A stretch of 64,000 nucleotides of DNA from Collinsella aerofaciens. GTDB taxonomy: Bacteria; Actinomycetota; Coriobacteriia; Coriobacteriales; Coriobacteriaceae. Each line of letters starts with the position of its first letter. The stretch's first letter is position 1. The stretch spans positions 164,077 to 228,076 of the forward strand of contig NZ_JAQLFP010000001.1 of the NCBI RefSeq assembly GCF_028207065.1, written 5' to 3'. A program made the position numbers and the translations under genes. The notes beneath the pieces are model-generated. The model did not search any database. It was not told where the DNA came from and saw only the letters and a list, made by a program, of their open reading frames with translations. Below, one piece after another: positions 34,955-44,500 of the stretch.

Positions 34955-35760
34955 AAGTTCTCTCCTTTTGTCACAGTCCACCATTGGCAAGGGTTCAGTA
35001 TTTTAATCGCATGACGGGGGTCGACCCCGGCGTCAACTGCAGAGTTCATCAATATATCAACGAACGGCTCCTCGGAGCGGTCGTGGCCGAGCAAGATCAC
35101 CGGCAGCCCGCGCAAGACAAGGTCCTGTGCCACGTGGTAGCCTGCCTCGCCCGTCACGATAACATCTGCGCCCGCGGCGATGGCGAGCTCTCCAAAGTCG
35201 CCTAAGGAGCCGCCCAAAATGGCGATGGTGCGGCACGGGTGATCTGCCTCGCCCCACACGCGCGGGTCGCTGCCAAACTCCTGGGCGGCGCGGGCGGCAA
35301 GGTCGCGCAGGCTGCAGGGGTCGTTGAGGGTCGCAAGGGCGCCCAGACCGGTGAGTTCAGGCTCGTCCGCATGCTCCAGCGAGCTTATGGGCTTTGCGCC
35401 TAGCAAATCGCTCAGGCGAACGCGCGCTTCGTGCGAGCGGTCCAGGTTGGTGTGAAGCGAGATGATGCTCACGCCGCAACGAGCTGCCTCGTACAGCGCG
35501 GCGCTGCATTGGGGGCGTGTGGAATCCGACGGACAAAACGCCTCGGGCGCCTTGATATAGATGGGATGATGCGTTAGCAGCACGTTGGCGCCGGCCTCCT
35601 GGGCGCGGTGCACATTGGCTTCGGTCGCATCGAGTGCACAGGCAACACCGGTAATCTCCGCGGCAGGGTCGCCGACGGAGAATCCTACATGGTCCCAACT
35701 CTCGGCATCGGTCTTGGGATAGCGTGCCAGCAGCGCGCGCTCAAGCTCGGCGACGATCAT
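34951..35760 (-). CDS. Nif3-like dinuclear metal centre protein (YqfO/YbgI)
   Basis: 269-residue Nif3 family protein with metal-binding His residues in LLTHHPIYIK and HTNLDRS, and a C-terminal VIVTGEAGYH plus LLGHDRSEE. The reaction is unsettled; some members are annotated as GTP cyclohydrolase 1 type 2, without proof. It overlaps genes on both sides by 4 bases, between a cysteine desulfurase and the zinc-ribbon protein. Confidence 0.9.
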   Translation of the reverse strand: MIVAELERALLARYPKTDAESWDHVGFSVGDPAAEITGVACALDATEANVHRAQEAGANVLLTHHPIYIKAPEAFCPSDSTRPQCSAALYEAARCGVSIISLHTNLDRSHEARVRLSDLLGAKPISSLEHADEPELTGLGALATLNDPCSLRDLAARAAQEFGSDPRVWGEADHPCRTIAILGGSLGDFGELAIAAGADVIVTGEAGYHVAQDLVLRGLPVILLGHDRSEEPFVDILMNSAVDAGVDPRHAIKILNPCQWWTVTKGENL

Positions 35761-36935
35761 GCGGCGCCTACGATCGAGAGCAGCGTCTGGGCAAACTCGT
35801 CCAGATCGTCCGGATTCACGCGGTCGTCAAAGGAAATGCGTAGTGCGCCCAATGCCTGCTCGCGACCGATGCCCATCGCGCTTAAAACATGGCTCGGGTC
35901 CATGCTGCCACTCGAGCATGCCGAGCCTGCCGACACCTCAAAGCCGGCGGCGTCGAGCTTGATGATGAGTTCCTCGGAGTCCATGCCGTCAATGTAGATC
36001 GATACCATGCCGGGCAGACGGTCGGCTTGTGCGTAGTCACCCATGGTGGCGTGAATGCGCTGGTGGGCCGTAAGCGTGGCGTAGAGCTTGTCGGAAAGGG
36101 CTTGCAGCTTCGCGCGCTCCTGAGCCACATGGGGCGTCAGAGACGAGGCGGCAGCGGCAAAGGCGAGCTGCGTGCGCAGGTCTTGCGTGCCGGCACGACG
36201 TCCGGCTTCCTGTCCGCCGCCAAAGATGCGCGGGCGCAGCGGCGTGCGGTTCTTAAGGTAGAGCGCGCCGGATGCCACGGGGCCACCGATCTTGTGGGCT
36301 GCGACGGACATGGCGTCGACGCCCAGCTCGGTGACATCGAGCGGAATATGCAGATACCCCTGGATGGCATCGGTGTGGAACAGGGCGCCAACGGTATGCG
36401 TGGCCGCGGCAAGCTCGCGGATGGGCTGCACCACGCCGGTCTCGTTGTTGGCAACCATGATGCTCACGAGCGCCACGTCGTCGCCTAGTAGCTCGACAAG
36501 CGTGGCAGGCTCAATGTAGCCCATGCGGCAGGGCTGCACCAGGTCGACGGTAAAGCCGGCGGCACGCAGCAACGGCAGGTTGTCCAGAATCGAATCGTGC
36601 TCGATGGCCGAAACGATTACACGATCGCGCTTGCGATCGCGCTGACGAGTGCCCTCGGCAAGACCGAGCAGCGCCAGCTGGTTGGCTTCGGTGCCGCCGT
36701 TGGTCAGTACAATCTCGGACGGGCGGACGCGCGCGCCAAAGCTGCGGGCGATCTCGCGACGTGCAACCTCCAGACGCGCGGCAGCCTTGCGGCCGAGCGA
36801 ATGCAGCGAGTTGGGGTTGACGCCGGCAAGCTCGCTGTCGTCGTACTCGCGCTGCGCAAGGAGCGCCTCGGCGCGCATGGGCGTCGAGGCGGCATAGTCA
36901 AGATTCACGGGTATGCGGTTTTGACCTGCGGTCAT
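35757..36935 (-). CDS. Cysteine desulfurase (NifS/IscS family)
   Basis: PLP enzyme that takes sulfur from cysteine for tRNA thiolation or iron-sulfur clusters. LDYAASTP start, PLP Lys in SVAAHKIGG, GGGQEAGRRAGTQ and the active-site Cys in SAGSACSSGS. 392 residues, group I type. The window has several iron-sulfur users (RimO, MiaB, IspH, DUF512 protein), but no scaffold gene is adjacent, so the partner is unknown. Confidence 0.93.
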   Translation of the reverse strand: MTAGQNRIPVNLDYAASTPMRAEALLAQREYDDSELAGVNPNSLHSLGRKAAARLEVARREIARSFGARVRPSEIVLTNGGTEANQLALLGLAEGTRQRDRKRDRVIVSAIEHDSILDNLPLLRAAGFTVDLVQPCRMGYIEPATLVELLGDDVALVSIMVANNETGVVQPIRELAAATHTVGALFHTDAIQGYLHIPLDVTELGVDAMSVAAHKIGGPVASGALYLKNRTPLRPRIFGGGQEAGRRAGTQDLRTQLAFAAAASSLTPHVAQERAKLQALSDKLYATLTAHQRIHATMGDYAQADRLPGMVSIYIDGMDSEELIIKLDAAGFEVSAGSACSSGSMDPSHVLSAMGIGREQALGALRISFDDRVNPDDLDEFAQTLLSIVGAA

Positions 36936-36941
36936 AAGGGT

Positions 36942-37613
36942 TTATGCCTCCTGTGCGGCCTCGTTGCCCAGCTTCTGCAGCAGCGCAACCTCGGCAGCGG
37001 GATCTTCGGACTTAAATACGGCAGAACCGGCCACGAGCACGTTGGCGCCGGCCTTGACGACCTCGGCAATGTTCTTGGAAGAAATGCCACCGTCGACCTC
37101 GATGAGGGGCGAAACGCCGTGACGCTCGCACATGGCCCTGAGCTCGTGGAGCTTAGCGATGGTGCCCGGGATAAAGCTCTGGCCGCCAAAGCCCGGGTTC
37201 ACACTCATGAGCAGCACCATATCGACGACGTCGATGATGCTCTCGAGCACGCACACGGGGGTGGCGGGGTTGAGCACCACGCCGGCCTTAACGCCGCGCT
37301 GCTGCAGATGGGTGAGCGTGCGGTGCAGGTGCGTGGAGGCCTCGTAGTGTACGGTGATCATATCGGCGCCGGCGTCTGCGTACCAATCGACCGTCTCGTC
37401 GGGGTTCGACACCATGAGGTGCGCGTCGACCGGTACATTGGTGGAGCGCTTGACGGCCTTAAGGATGTCAACGCCAAAGGTGAGGTTGCCGGTAAAGTGG
37501 CCGTCCATGACGTCGAAGTGCACGTAGTCGGCGCCGGCGATCTTGTCGAGTTCGCCCTTGAGGTTGGCCATGTCGGCCGAGAGGACGGACGGAGCGATTT
37601 TAATGGAACCCAT
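36942..37613 (-). CDS. rpe: Ribulose-phosphate 3-epimerase
   Basis: Pentose phosphate pathway epimerase. TIM-barrel motifs: IAPSVLSADMANL start, HFDVMDGHFTGNLTFG, DAHLMV, VNPGFGGQSFI and VDGGISSKN. The catalytic Asp/His metal ligands are all present. 223 residues. It is 18 bases downstream of gpsA. Confidence 0.96.
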   Translation of the reverse strand: MGSIKIAPSVLSADMANLKGELDKIAGADYVHFDVMDGHFTGNLTFGVDILKAVKRSTNVPVDAHLMVSNPDETVDWYADAGADMITVHYEASTHLHRTLTHLQQRGVKAGVVLNPATPVCVLESIIDVVDMVLLMSVNPGFGGQSFIPGTIAKLHELRAMCERHGVSPLIEVDGGISSKNIAEVVKAGANVLVAGSAVFKSEDPAAEVALLQKLGNEAAQEA

Positions 37614-37631
37614 GGTAGTAGCCTTTCTGCG

Positions 37632-38639
37632 CTAGTCGGTGAGTCCGTAGAACTCTTGAGAGGGGACGCGATCGGTAAGAATCTCGAGCGCCCTATCCAA
37701 AGTAACACCGTTGTAGAGCGTTTGCTCCACGGCAAAGGTGAGCGGAATGTCTACGCCCAGTGAACGGGCAAGCTCACTGACGCTGCGGGCCGCGACGGCG
37801 CCCTCGACCACCATATGCGTACGTGCCTGGTACTCGTCGAGCGAGACGCCGTGGGCAAACTCGTAGCCAAAGGTGCGGTTGCGCGAATGCTCGGAAGTGC
37901 AGGTGGCAATGAGGTCACCCATGCCGGCAAGACCCATGCAGGTCATGGCTTGACCGCCGCGGGCGTGCACCAGACGGCTGATCTCGGCCAGGCCGCGCGT
38001 CATGATAAGGGCAAGCGTGTTGTCGCCCGCACCAGAACCGGCGGAAATGCCGCACACGATGGCGATGACGTTTTTCATGGCGCCGCAAACCTCGACGCCG
38101 GTCATGTCCTGCGACAGGTAGATGCGGAAGGCCGTGGATAGGAGCAGGTCCTTAAAGGTCTCCCCTACCTGCGGATCTTTGCTGGCGATGACGGCGGCAG
38201 AAAGCCCGCCGCGGCAGATCTCCTCGGCATGGTTGGGGCCCGAGAGCGCCGCGACACGCGACTCGTTGCCGATCTCACTGGCGATGACCTCGCTCATAAG
38301 CAGGCCGGATTCGGGCTCAATACCCTTGGTGAGGCAGAGTGCCGGGGTGTCGGCGGCGATGAAGGGTGCTGCCTGATGGCATACGCTGCGCAGGTGCGTG
38401 GAGGGCACGGCAAAGATGATGGCCTCGGCGCCGTCGAGCGCCTGCGACAGGTCCGTGGCGGCGACAACGTTGCCGGGCAGCTCGTAGTCCACCAGATACC
38501 GGGGATTGCGGTGCTCGGCATTGATGCCGGTGGCCGTTTGCTCGCTGTGGGCCCACATGGTCACGCGCTCGGCTCGCTCGGCGGCGAGGCCGGCGACGGC
38601 GGTTCCCCAGGAGCCGGAGCCAATCAGCGCAACATTCAT
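37632..38639 (-). CDS. gpsA: Glycerol-3-phosphate dehydrogenase [NAD(P)+]
   Basis: Makes sn-glycerol 3-phosphate for phospholipids. NAD(P) site GSGSWGTAVAGL, SGPNHAEEI, active-site Lys in CGAMKNVIAI and NTLALIMTRG. 335 residues. It directly follows plsY, its immediate consumer, and belongs with plsC and the PgsA enzymes in one lipid pathway. Confidence 0.96.
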   Translation of the reverse strand: MNVALIGSGSWGTAVAGLAAERAERVTMWAHSEQTATGINAEHRNPRYLVDYELPGNVVAATDLSQALDGAEAIIFAVPSTHLRSVCHQAAPFIAADTPALCLTKGIEPESGLLMSEVIASEIGNESRVAALSGPNHAEEICRGGLSAAVIASKDPQVGETFKDLLLSTAFRIYLSQDMTGVEVCGAMKNVIAIVCGISAGSGAGDNTLALIMTRGLAEISRLVHARGGQAMTCMGLAGMGDLIATCTSEHSRNRTFGYEFAHGVSLDEYQARTHMVVEGAVAARSVSELARSLGVDIPLTFAVEQTLYNGVTLDRALEILTDRVPSQEFYGLTD

Positions 38640-38648
38640 GACTCTCTC

Positions 38649-39332
38649 CTACTTATCGTCGGGCTCGGTGACGCGCTTGGTAAACGAGAGCTTGGACTCC
38701 TTACCGGCCATGAGCTTTTGGATATTCGAGCGATGGGCCCACACCACGGTGATGCCGATCATCGCCATGCAGAACTTGAGGCCTAGGCTGCTGTACGGAA
38801 AGACCGCGCAGGCGGCGATGGGAAGACCGATGGCCGCGGCAAGCGAGCCCACCGACACAAACTTGGTGATGGCGACGGCCACGATAAACATGCCGAGCAG
38901 CGACAGGCCAATGGGCCAGTACCAGGCGAGGATGACGCCCAGACCAACCGCGATACCCTTGCCGCCATGGAAGTTGAGGTAGGGCGAGAAGATATGGCCC
39001 CACACCGCTGCCAGGCAAATGACACCGAGCATCCAGTCGCCGGGGGCTCCGGGCGCCATGATGTTCGGCGGAAATCCATAGCCCACGCTCGCGATGAACG
39101 GACGGGCGATAAGGACGCAGATGGCGCCCTTAAGGCAGTCGAGCAACAGCGTGAGCGCGGCCACCTTAGGGCCGGCCACGCGCAGGGCGTTGGTGGTGCC
39201 GATGTTGCCGGAGCCCGCCTTGCGAATGTCGGTGTGGTTGAACACGCGGCCCAAGATCAGACCAAACGGAATCGCCCCGATAAAGAACGAGACCACGGCG
39301 CAGATGGCGGTCAGCAGAATCGGATTATGCAT
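38649..39332 (-). CDS. plsY: Acyl-phosphate:glycerol-3-phosphate acyltransferase PlsY
   Basis: Integral membrane enzyme for the first acylation of glycerol 3-phosphate. SGNIGTTNALRVAG and HGGKGIAVGLGV are the catalytic and substrate loops; five or more hydrophobic helices. ATG 39332 has AAGGAG upstream and overlaps the end of der by 8 bases. 227 residues. Confidence 0.94.
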   Translation of the reverse strand: MHNPILLTAICAVVSFFIGAIPFGLILGRVFNHTDIRKAGSGNIGTTNALRVAGPKVAALTLLLDCLKGAICVLIARPFIASVGYGFPPNIMAPGAPGDWMLGVICLAAVWGHIFSPYLNFHGGKGIAVGLGVILAWYWPIGLSLLGMFIVAVAITKFVSVGSLAAAIGLPIAACAVFPYSSLGLKFCMAMIGITVVWAHRSNIQKLMAGKESKLSFTKRVTEPDDK

Positions 39333-40659
39333 CCTTTTGCTCCTTCTTCCTAAAGAAGAGTCGAATGGGCGTGCCGGCAAAGTCGAAGGTCGAGCGCATG
39401 CGGTTCTCTACGTAGCGCTGGTAGGTGTCGTTGACCAGGTCGCTATGGTTGACGAAGAACGTGAACGTCGGCGGGTTGACGCCCGTCTGGGTCACGTAGT
39501 GCATGCGCAGGCGGCGCTTGCCGTCCACCACGGTATGACCGAACTCGCGCAGGTCGGTGAGGAACGCGTTGAGGCGCGAGGTGCTAATCTTCTGCGAGCG
39601 CGTCTTTTCGGCGGCGTCTACCATCGCCCAGATCTTCTCGACGCTGCGGCCGGTGAGAGCAGAGATGCGCAGGTACTGGGCCCAGGGAGCCATGACGCCC
39701 AGACGGCGGTCGATGGTCTCCATGCAGGCCTCGCGCTTACGGTCGTCGTCGAGCAGATCCCACTTGTTGAGCAGCACAACGATGGCGCAGCCGCGCTCGA
39801 TGGCAAGACCCATGACCTTCTGGTCCTGCTCGGTAACGCCCACGGAGGCGTCGACGACGAGCAGCGCCACGTCGGCGCGGTCGATGGCGCGCAGGCCGCG
39901 GACCATGGAGTAGTACTCGATGTTCTCGTACACGGTGCTCTTCTTGCGAATGCCCGCGGTGTCGACCATGCGGTAGTGCTTGCCGTTACGCTCGACGACA
40001 GTGTCGATGGCGTCGCGCGTCGTGCCGGCAATGTTGGACACGATAGAGCGGTCGGCGCCCAGGATGCGGTTGAACAGCGAGGACTTACCGGCGTTGGGGC
40101 GGCCGATGATGGCCACGTTCAGCGCATCGGGGAACTCATCGGCGACCTCGTCCTCCTCCTCGGGCAACAGGGCCACGATGTCGTCGAGCAGGTCGCCCGT
40201 GCCATGACCATGCAGGGCCGAGAGCGGCGTGGGCTCGCCGATGCCGAGCGAATAGAACTCCCAGATGCTGTCGTTCTCGCGATCGGGGTTGTCGAGCTTG
40301 TTCACCAGCAGAAAGACCGGCTTGTCGCAGCGCTTGAGCATGCGAGCGACCGACTCGTCCTCCTCGGTGACGCCGGTGCGGCCGTCGACCACAAACAGGA
40401 TGACGGCGGCTTCCTCGGCGGCGGCGAGGGCCTGGTCGCGGATGGACGTGGCAAAGACGTCGTCGCTCTTGAGCGGCTCGATACCGCCCGTGTCGACGAT
40501 GGTGAACTCGCGGCCGTTCCAATCGGCCGTGTGATACGAGCGGTCGCGAGTAACGCCGCGGGACTCGTGGACGATGGCGTCCGAGGTCTGGGCCAGGCGG
40601 TTAACGAGCGTGGACTTGCCCACGTTGGGGCGTCCGACGACGGCGACGATAGGTTTCAT
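39325..40659 (-). CDS. der: Ribosome biogenesis GTPase Der (EngA)
   Basis: Two tandem G domains (GRPNVGKSTLVNRL near residue 8 and GRPNAGKSSLFNRI near 185) with DTGG/DTAG switch motifs and NKxD motifs, then a KH-like domain. It acts in 50S assembly. ATG 40659 lies behind AAAGGAGAG; the upstream reading to 40830 has no support. 444 residues. plsY overlaps downstream. Confidence 0.97.
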   Translation of the reverse strand: MKPIVAVVGRPNVGKSTLVNRLAQTSDAIVHESRGVTRDRSYHTADWNGREFTIVDTGGIEPLKSDDVFATSIRDQALAAAEEAAVILFVVDGRTGVTEEDESVARMLKRCDKPVFLLVNKLDNPDRENDSIWEFYSLGIGEPTPLSALHGHGTGDLLDDIVALLPEEEDEVADEFPDALNVAIIGRPNAGKSSLFNRILGADRSIVSNIAGTTRDAIDTVVERNGKHYRMVDTAGIRKKSTVYENIEYYSMVRGLRAIDRADVALLVVDASVGVTEQDQKVMGLAIERGCAIVVLLNKWDLLDDDRKREACMETIDRRLGVMAPWAQYLRISALTGRSVEKIWAMVDAAEKTRSQKISTSRLNAFLTDLREFGHTVVDGKRRLRMHYVTQTGVNPPTFTFFVNHSDLVNDTYQRYVENRMRSTFDFAGTPIRLFFRKKEQKDA

Positions 40660-40669
40660 CTGCTCTCCT

Positions 40670-42112
40670 TTAATGGGTAGGGTCAGCGGAATTAGTAGAG
40701 TCGGCAGGCGCAATGCCAAGGATGTGCTCCAGGGTATCGAGCAACTCATGCGGCATGGTCGATACCACATGAACCTCGGCGCCGCGACTGGTAAGGCTTG
40801 CGAGTAAATCGTCACGATGATACTCGTCAAGCGTCATGCCGTCAGCGTTGAACATGAGCTTAGGCACAAAGAGCATAACCCCCGACAGGTCTTGCGGCAG
40901 CTGCTCCAGAATGTCACACGCGACGATGAGACCGGTCACGTCCACGTTGCCGCCAAAGTAGCGGTTCTTGATGGCCGTGACAGTGCCGGCGAGTCCCTTG
41001 GGCGACTCCACAAAGCGGGCCACCGTGTCGCGTGCGCTGGCGCCCGAGAGGCACAGCAGGTGCTGGCTGCGGGCGGCGATGGCCTCGCGGACGCGGGCCA
41101 GTCGCTCAGCATCGGTGGTCAACACGTCGTCGGTCTCGTCCAGATACGAGCGGATCATGCCGATGCCGTCGTAGTACTGCGGATAGCCGTCGTAAAAGTC
41201 TGCCTCGGGAGGATCGATGCCGGCGTCCAGATAGAACTCGTCGCTCATCTGGAAGGTGTGGCGGCCAAAGCGTTCGTAGGCACGATCCTGGTAGGGACGG
41301 ATCATGGCAATGGTCTCGCGCGCCAGTTCGGGCTTGTCGCTGTATGACCAGCTAAAGCGGTTTTGGTGTTTGGTAAAACCGAGCGGCACAATGCCCAGGC
41401 TTGTGATTTGCTCATGCTCCTCGCAAAAGCGCAGGGTCTTTTCCAGCTCCTCGCCGTCGTTCATGCCGGGGCACAGTACGATCTGCGCGTGAATCTCGAT
41501 GCCGGCGGCCATGATGGTCTCGAGTACGTCCATGCCTCGCTGGGCGTTACGGCCCATCATACGACGGCGGACGTCGGGGCTCACAGCGTGGACCGACACG
41601 TTCATGGGACTCATGTTGCGCTGGATGACGTTTTGCACGTCCTCGTCGGTGAGGTTCGTAAGCGTGACAAAGTTGCCTTGCAAAAAGCTTAGGCGATAGT
41701 CGTCGTCGCGGATATAGAGCGTGGAGCGGCCGCCCTTGGGGAGCATCGTCATAAAGCAGAACACGCAGGCGTTTACGCAGGTGCGCATGCCGTCGAAGAT
41801 GGGACCATCGAATTCAAGGCCCCAGTCCTCTCCCGGGAAGCGGTCGAGCTCGACGGGGGTGACGCTGTTGTCGCGCGGGTCGAAAACCTCGAGGTCGACG
41901 GTATCATCGTCGGCTTCCCAGAGCCACACAATCATGTCGGTAAGCTGCTCACCGTTGACCGTGAGCACGCGCATGCCCCGCTCGATACCCACATCCCACG
42001 CGGGCGATTCGGGACGCACGTTCTTTACGAGCGCGCCCTCACCCGGCTCGGGGTCGCGGCTGCGCCCGTAATCGGCCACCTCGGCGGCGTATGCGGGTAC
42101 GGTCTGGTCCAT
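40670..42112 (-). CDS. DUF512 / PDZ-like radical-SAM family protein
   Basis: 480-residue protein with an N-terminal PDZ-like domain (ALVKNVRPESPAWDVGIERGM), a Cys motif CVNACVFCFM resembling CxxxCxxC of radical-SAM enzymes, and a C-terminal DUF512 region. In many Gram-positives this gene lies next to der, as here. The substrate is unknown. The start ATG 42112 lies 3 bases from the ispH stop. Confidence 0.82.
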   Translation of the reverse strand: MDQTVPAYAAEVADYGRSRDPEPGEGALVKNVRPESPAWDVGIERGMRVLTVNGEQLTDMIVWLWEADDDTVDLEVFDPRDNSVTPVELDRFPGEDWGLEFDGPIFDGMRTCVNACVFCFMTMLPKGGRSTLYIRDDDYRLSFLQGNFVTLTNLTDEDVQNVIQRNMSPMNVSVHAVSPDVRRRMMGRNAQRGMDVLETIMAAGIEIHAQIVLCPGMNDGEELEKTLRFCEEHEQITSLGIVPLGFTKHQNRFSWSYSDKPELARETIAMIRPYQDRAYERFGRHTFQMSDEFYLDAGIDPPEADFYDGYPQYYDGIGMIRSYLDETDDVLTTDAERLARVREAIAARSQHLLCLSGASARDTVARFVESPKGLAGTVTAIKNRYFGGNVDVTGLIVACDILEQLPQDLSGVMLFVPKLMFNADGMTLDEYHRDDLLASLTSRGAEVHVVSTMPHELLDTLEHILGIAPADSTNSADPTH

Positions 42113-42114
42113 GG

Positions 42115-43014
42115 TTAGCGGCAAAGCTCCTTGATGCGCTCGACGGCGCGTTCGATGTGTTCTTGCGGGGTGGAGGCTCCGGCGGTGATGCCGATGTGGT
42201 GAGCTTCGGTAAACCACGCGGCCTGGAGCTCAGAAGCTTCCTCGATGTGATACGTGCGCTCGCAGGCGTCTGCGCAAATCTGCGCTAGGCGGCGGGTGTT
42301 GCCTGAGTTCTTGCCGCCCACCACGACCATGCAGTCGCAGCGGTTAGCAAGTGTGGCTGCTGCTCGTTGACGCTCACTCGTGGCAGCGCAGATGGTGTTG
42401 ATCACACGTAGCTCCTGCACGCGCGGGGTGATAGCTGCCACGACCTCGGCGAGGTTCTGTGCGGTCTGAGTGGTCTGCACGACGAGGCCTACCTTGCCCT
42501 TGAGCGACAAGGCGGTGGCGTCGGCGGCACAGCTCACGACCTGCGCATCATTGCCGGCGTGGCCCAAGATGCCCTCAACCTCGGGATGGCCCGGCTCGCC
42601 TACGACTACCACGCGGTAGCCCTCGCGTACCAGGCGCTCGGCGGCCACATGGACCTTCTTCACGTAGGGACAGGTGGCGTCGACCACGGTAAGGCCGCGC
42701 TCGCGGGCAGCATCGATCACCTGCGGCACCACGCCGTGGGCGCGGATGATCACGGTACCGGTTGCGGCGCTATCCAGGTTCTCAGCCAGGCTAACGCCTG
42801 CCTCAGCGAGCTCGCGCACCACGATAGGGTTATGGATGAGCGGACCCAAGGTATGGACCTGAGTGCACTCCCCTGCCTGCGGCGCAGCGGCCAGCGCCAT
42901 ATCGAGCGCACGCTGTACGCCGTAGCAAGTGCCGGCGTGGGCGGCGATCTCGATGGTAGGCGCGGTTGCCTGGTCGGACGCAGTCGCGGCGGTGTTCGTC
43001 ACGTTCTCGCTCAT
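42115..43014 (-). CDS. ispH: 4-hydroxy-3-methylbut-2-enyl diphosphate reductase IspH
   Basis: Last step of the MEP isoprenoid pathway, forming IPP and DMAPP. The three iron-sulfur cysteines are in AGTCYGVQRA, DATCPYVKKVH and NTICAATSERQ. ATG 43014 begins 3 bases after the plsC stop. 299 residues. DMAPP is the donor used by MiaA (13620-14558). Confidence 0.96.
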   Translation of the reverse strand: MSENVTNTAATASDQATAPTIEIAAHAGTCYGVQRALDMALAAAPQAGECTQVHTLGPLIHNPIVVRELAEAGVSLAENLDSAATGTVIIRAHGVVPQVIDAARERGLTVVDATCPYVKKVHVAAERLVREGYRVVVVGEPGHPEVEGILGHAGNDAQVVSCAADATALSLKGKVGLVVQTTQTAQNLAEVVAAITPRVQELRVINTICAATSERQRAAATLANRCDCMVVVGGKNSGNTRRLAQICADACERTYHIEEASELQAAWFTEAHHIGITAGASTPQEHIERAVERIKELCR

Positions 43015-43016
43015 GG

Positions 43017-43745
43017 CTAGAACCTGCCCGGATGCTCGGCGCACAGCTCGTCTCGCATGGCGTAGACGCGGTTCATGGCCTCGGACTCAAACCAGGCCAG
43101 GCGCTCCGTACGCTTAAGCCCGGCCGGCGCGTCCGAAAGCGCGACGGCCTTGCCGGCACGAATCCAGCACTTCTTGGGACGCATGAGCTTTTTGCCCGCG
43201 GGCGTGATGTCGGACCAGCCGCAAATGGCGAGCGGGTTGACGGGCGCCTTGCCCATCTGAGCGATGAGCGCAAAACCGCCGTGGACCTCGGGCTTGATCT
43301 CGCGCGAGCGGATGCGCGTGCCCTCGGGGAAGATCAGGACATCCTCGCCGCGCTGCAGCGCATGCTGGGCGGCGCGCAGGCACTTCATATCGGCAGTGCC
43401 GCGCTCTACGGGAATGCCGCCTACACGGCTAAAGGCCCAACGCACGATCTTGGTCTTGGCGAACTCGGACTTAAAGATAGGGCGAATGCGGCGGCCGCCA
43501 AAGAACAGCGCCGTCTCCACGGCCAAGAGCTCAGCCATCGAGGTGTGGTTGCAGATGACCACGCTGCCGCGGCCTTCCTGGCGCTCAAACAGCAGGTCGG
43601 CGTCCTCGACCTTCCAACGCCACATGAGCTTGGAGAAGGCCCAAAGGATGGCCATGACTACGACGACGGTGCCGCGAATGAGCGCTGGGAACTCTGCGTA
43701 GGGGGCGTTGTAATAGTCCTCGGGCGTCTGCTTAAACAGGCGCAT
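43017..43745 (-). CDS. plsC: 1-acyl-sn-glycerol-3-phosphate acyltransferase PlsC
   Basis: Second acylation step of phosphatidic acid synthesis. Motif III is present as FPEGTR and motif II as GGIPVERGT. Motif I reads NHTSMAE, so the usual catalytic HX4D is HX4E here. An N-terminal hydrophobic anchor (GTVVVVMAILWAFSKL) is seen. 242 residues. It lies 3 bases after cmk and just before ispH. Confidence 0.88.
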   Translation of the reverse strand: MRLFKQTPEDYYNAPYAEFPALIRGTVVVVMAILWAFSKLMWRWKVEDADLLFERQEGRGSVVICNHTSMAELLAVETALFFGGRRIRPIFKSEFAKTKIVRWAFSRVGGIPVERGTADMKCLRAAQHALQRGEDVLIFPEGTRIRSREIKPEVHGGFALIAQMGKAPVNPLAICGWSDITPAGKKLMRPKKCWIRAGKAVALSDAPAGLKRTERLAWFESEAMNRVYAMRDELCAEHPGRF

Positions 43746-43748
43746 GGG

Positions 43749-44435
43749 CTACCTCCTTTGGTTGATGAGGTCCTCGATAATGCGGACGACCTCGTCGATG
43801 GTATGGGCGGTGGAGTCGACGTGCACGGCGTCCTCGGCGGGCACGAGCGGGGCGACCTCGCGGCTGCTGTCAAGCTTGTCGCGCTGCTTAAGGGCGTCGA
43901 GAGTCTCGTCGACCTCGGCCTCGAGCTGCTCGGCAGTAAGCGGTTGGGCGTCGTTTTGGTGACGCTGCAGCACGCGGCGGCGGGCGCGCTCGCGCGGGTC
44001 GGCGGTCAGGAAGACCTTGACCTGCGCGTTGGGGAACACGACGGTTCCGATGTCACGACCCTCGGCCACGATATCGCGGTCCTCGGCGGCGCGGCGCTGG
44101 TGAATGAGCATGGCGGCGCGCACGCCCGGGTAGGCCGAGACTTTGGACACGTTGGCGTCGACCTGCGGGGTACGAATGGCGGCCGAAGCGTCCTGGCCGT
44201 CAATGGTCAGGCGCGTGTCCTCGCCGGTGCCGTTGGTAAAGCGGATCTCGATTTGCTCGGCGAGGGTGTCAATGGCCGCCTCGTCGTCCAGGTCGATGCC
44301 GCGGTCGAGCGCGGCGAAGGTGACGGCGCGATACATGGCGCCCGTGTCGAGCTTGTTAAAGCCCAGCTGGCGGGCAATCTCCTTGGCGATGGTGGACTTG
44401 CCGGAACCGGCGGGGCCGTCGATGGCGACGATCAT
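43749..44435 (-). CDS. cmk: Cytidylate kinase
   Basis: Phosphorylates CMP and dCMP. P-loop IDGPAGSGKSTIAK, then DTGAMYRAVTF, GRDIGTVVFPNA and RARRR. 228 residues. The rluB-cmk-plsC-ispH-der order is a familiar Gram-positive cluster joining nucleotide, lipid and ribosome functions. Confidence 0.96.
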   Translation of the reverse strand: MIVAIDGPAGSGKSTIAKEIARQLGFNKLDTGAMYRAVTFAALDRGIDLDDEAAIDTLAEQIEIRFTNGTGEDTRLTIDGQDASAAIRTPQVDANVSKVSAYPGVRAAMLIHQRRAAEDRDIVAEGRDIGTVVFPNAQVKVFLTADPRERARRRVLQRHQNDAQPLTAEQLEAEVDETLDALKQRDKLDSSREVAPLVPAEDAVHVDSTAHTIDEVVRIIEDLINQRR

Positions 44436-44500
44436 GCAATGCTTCCTTTCGGTGGTTGACGTGCTGGTATGGGACGCGGGCGCTGGGGCTTTGCGATTGC

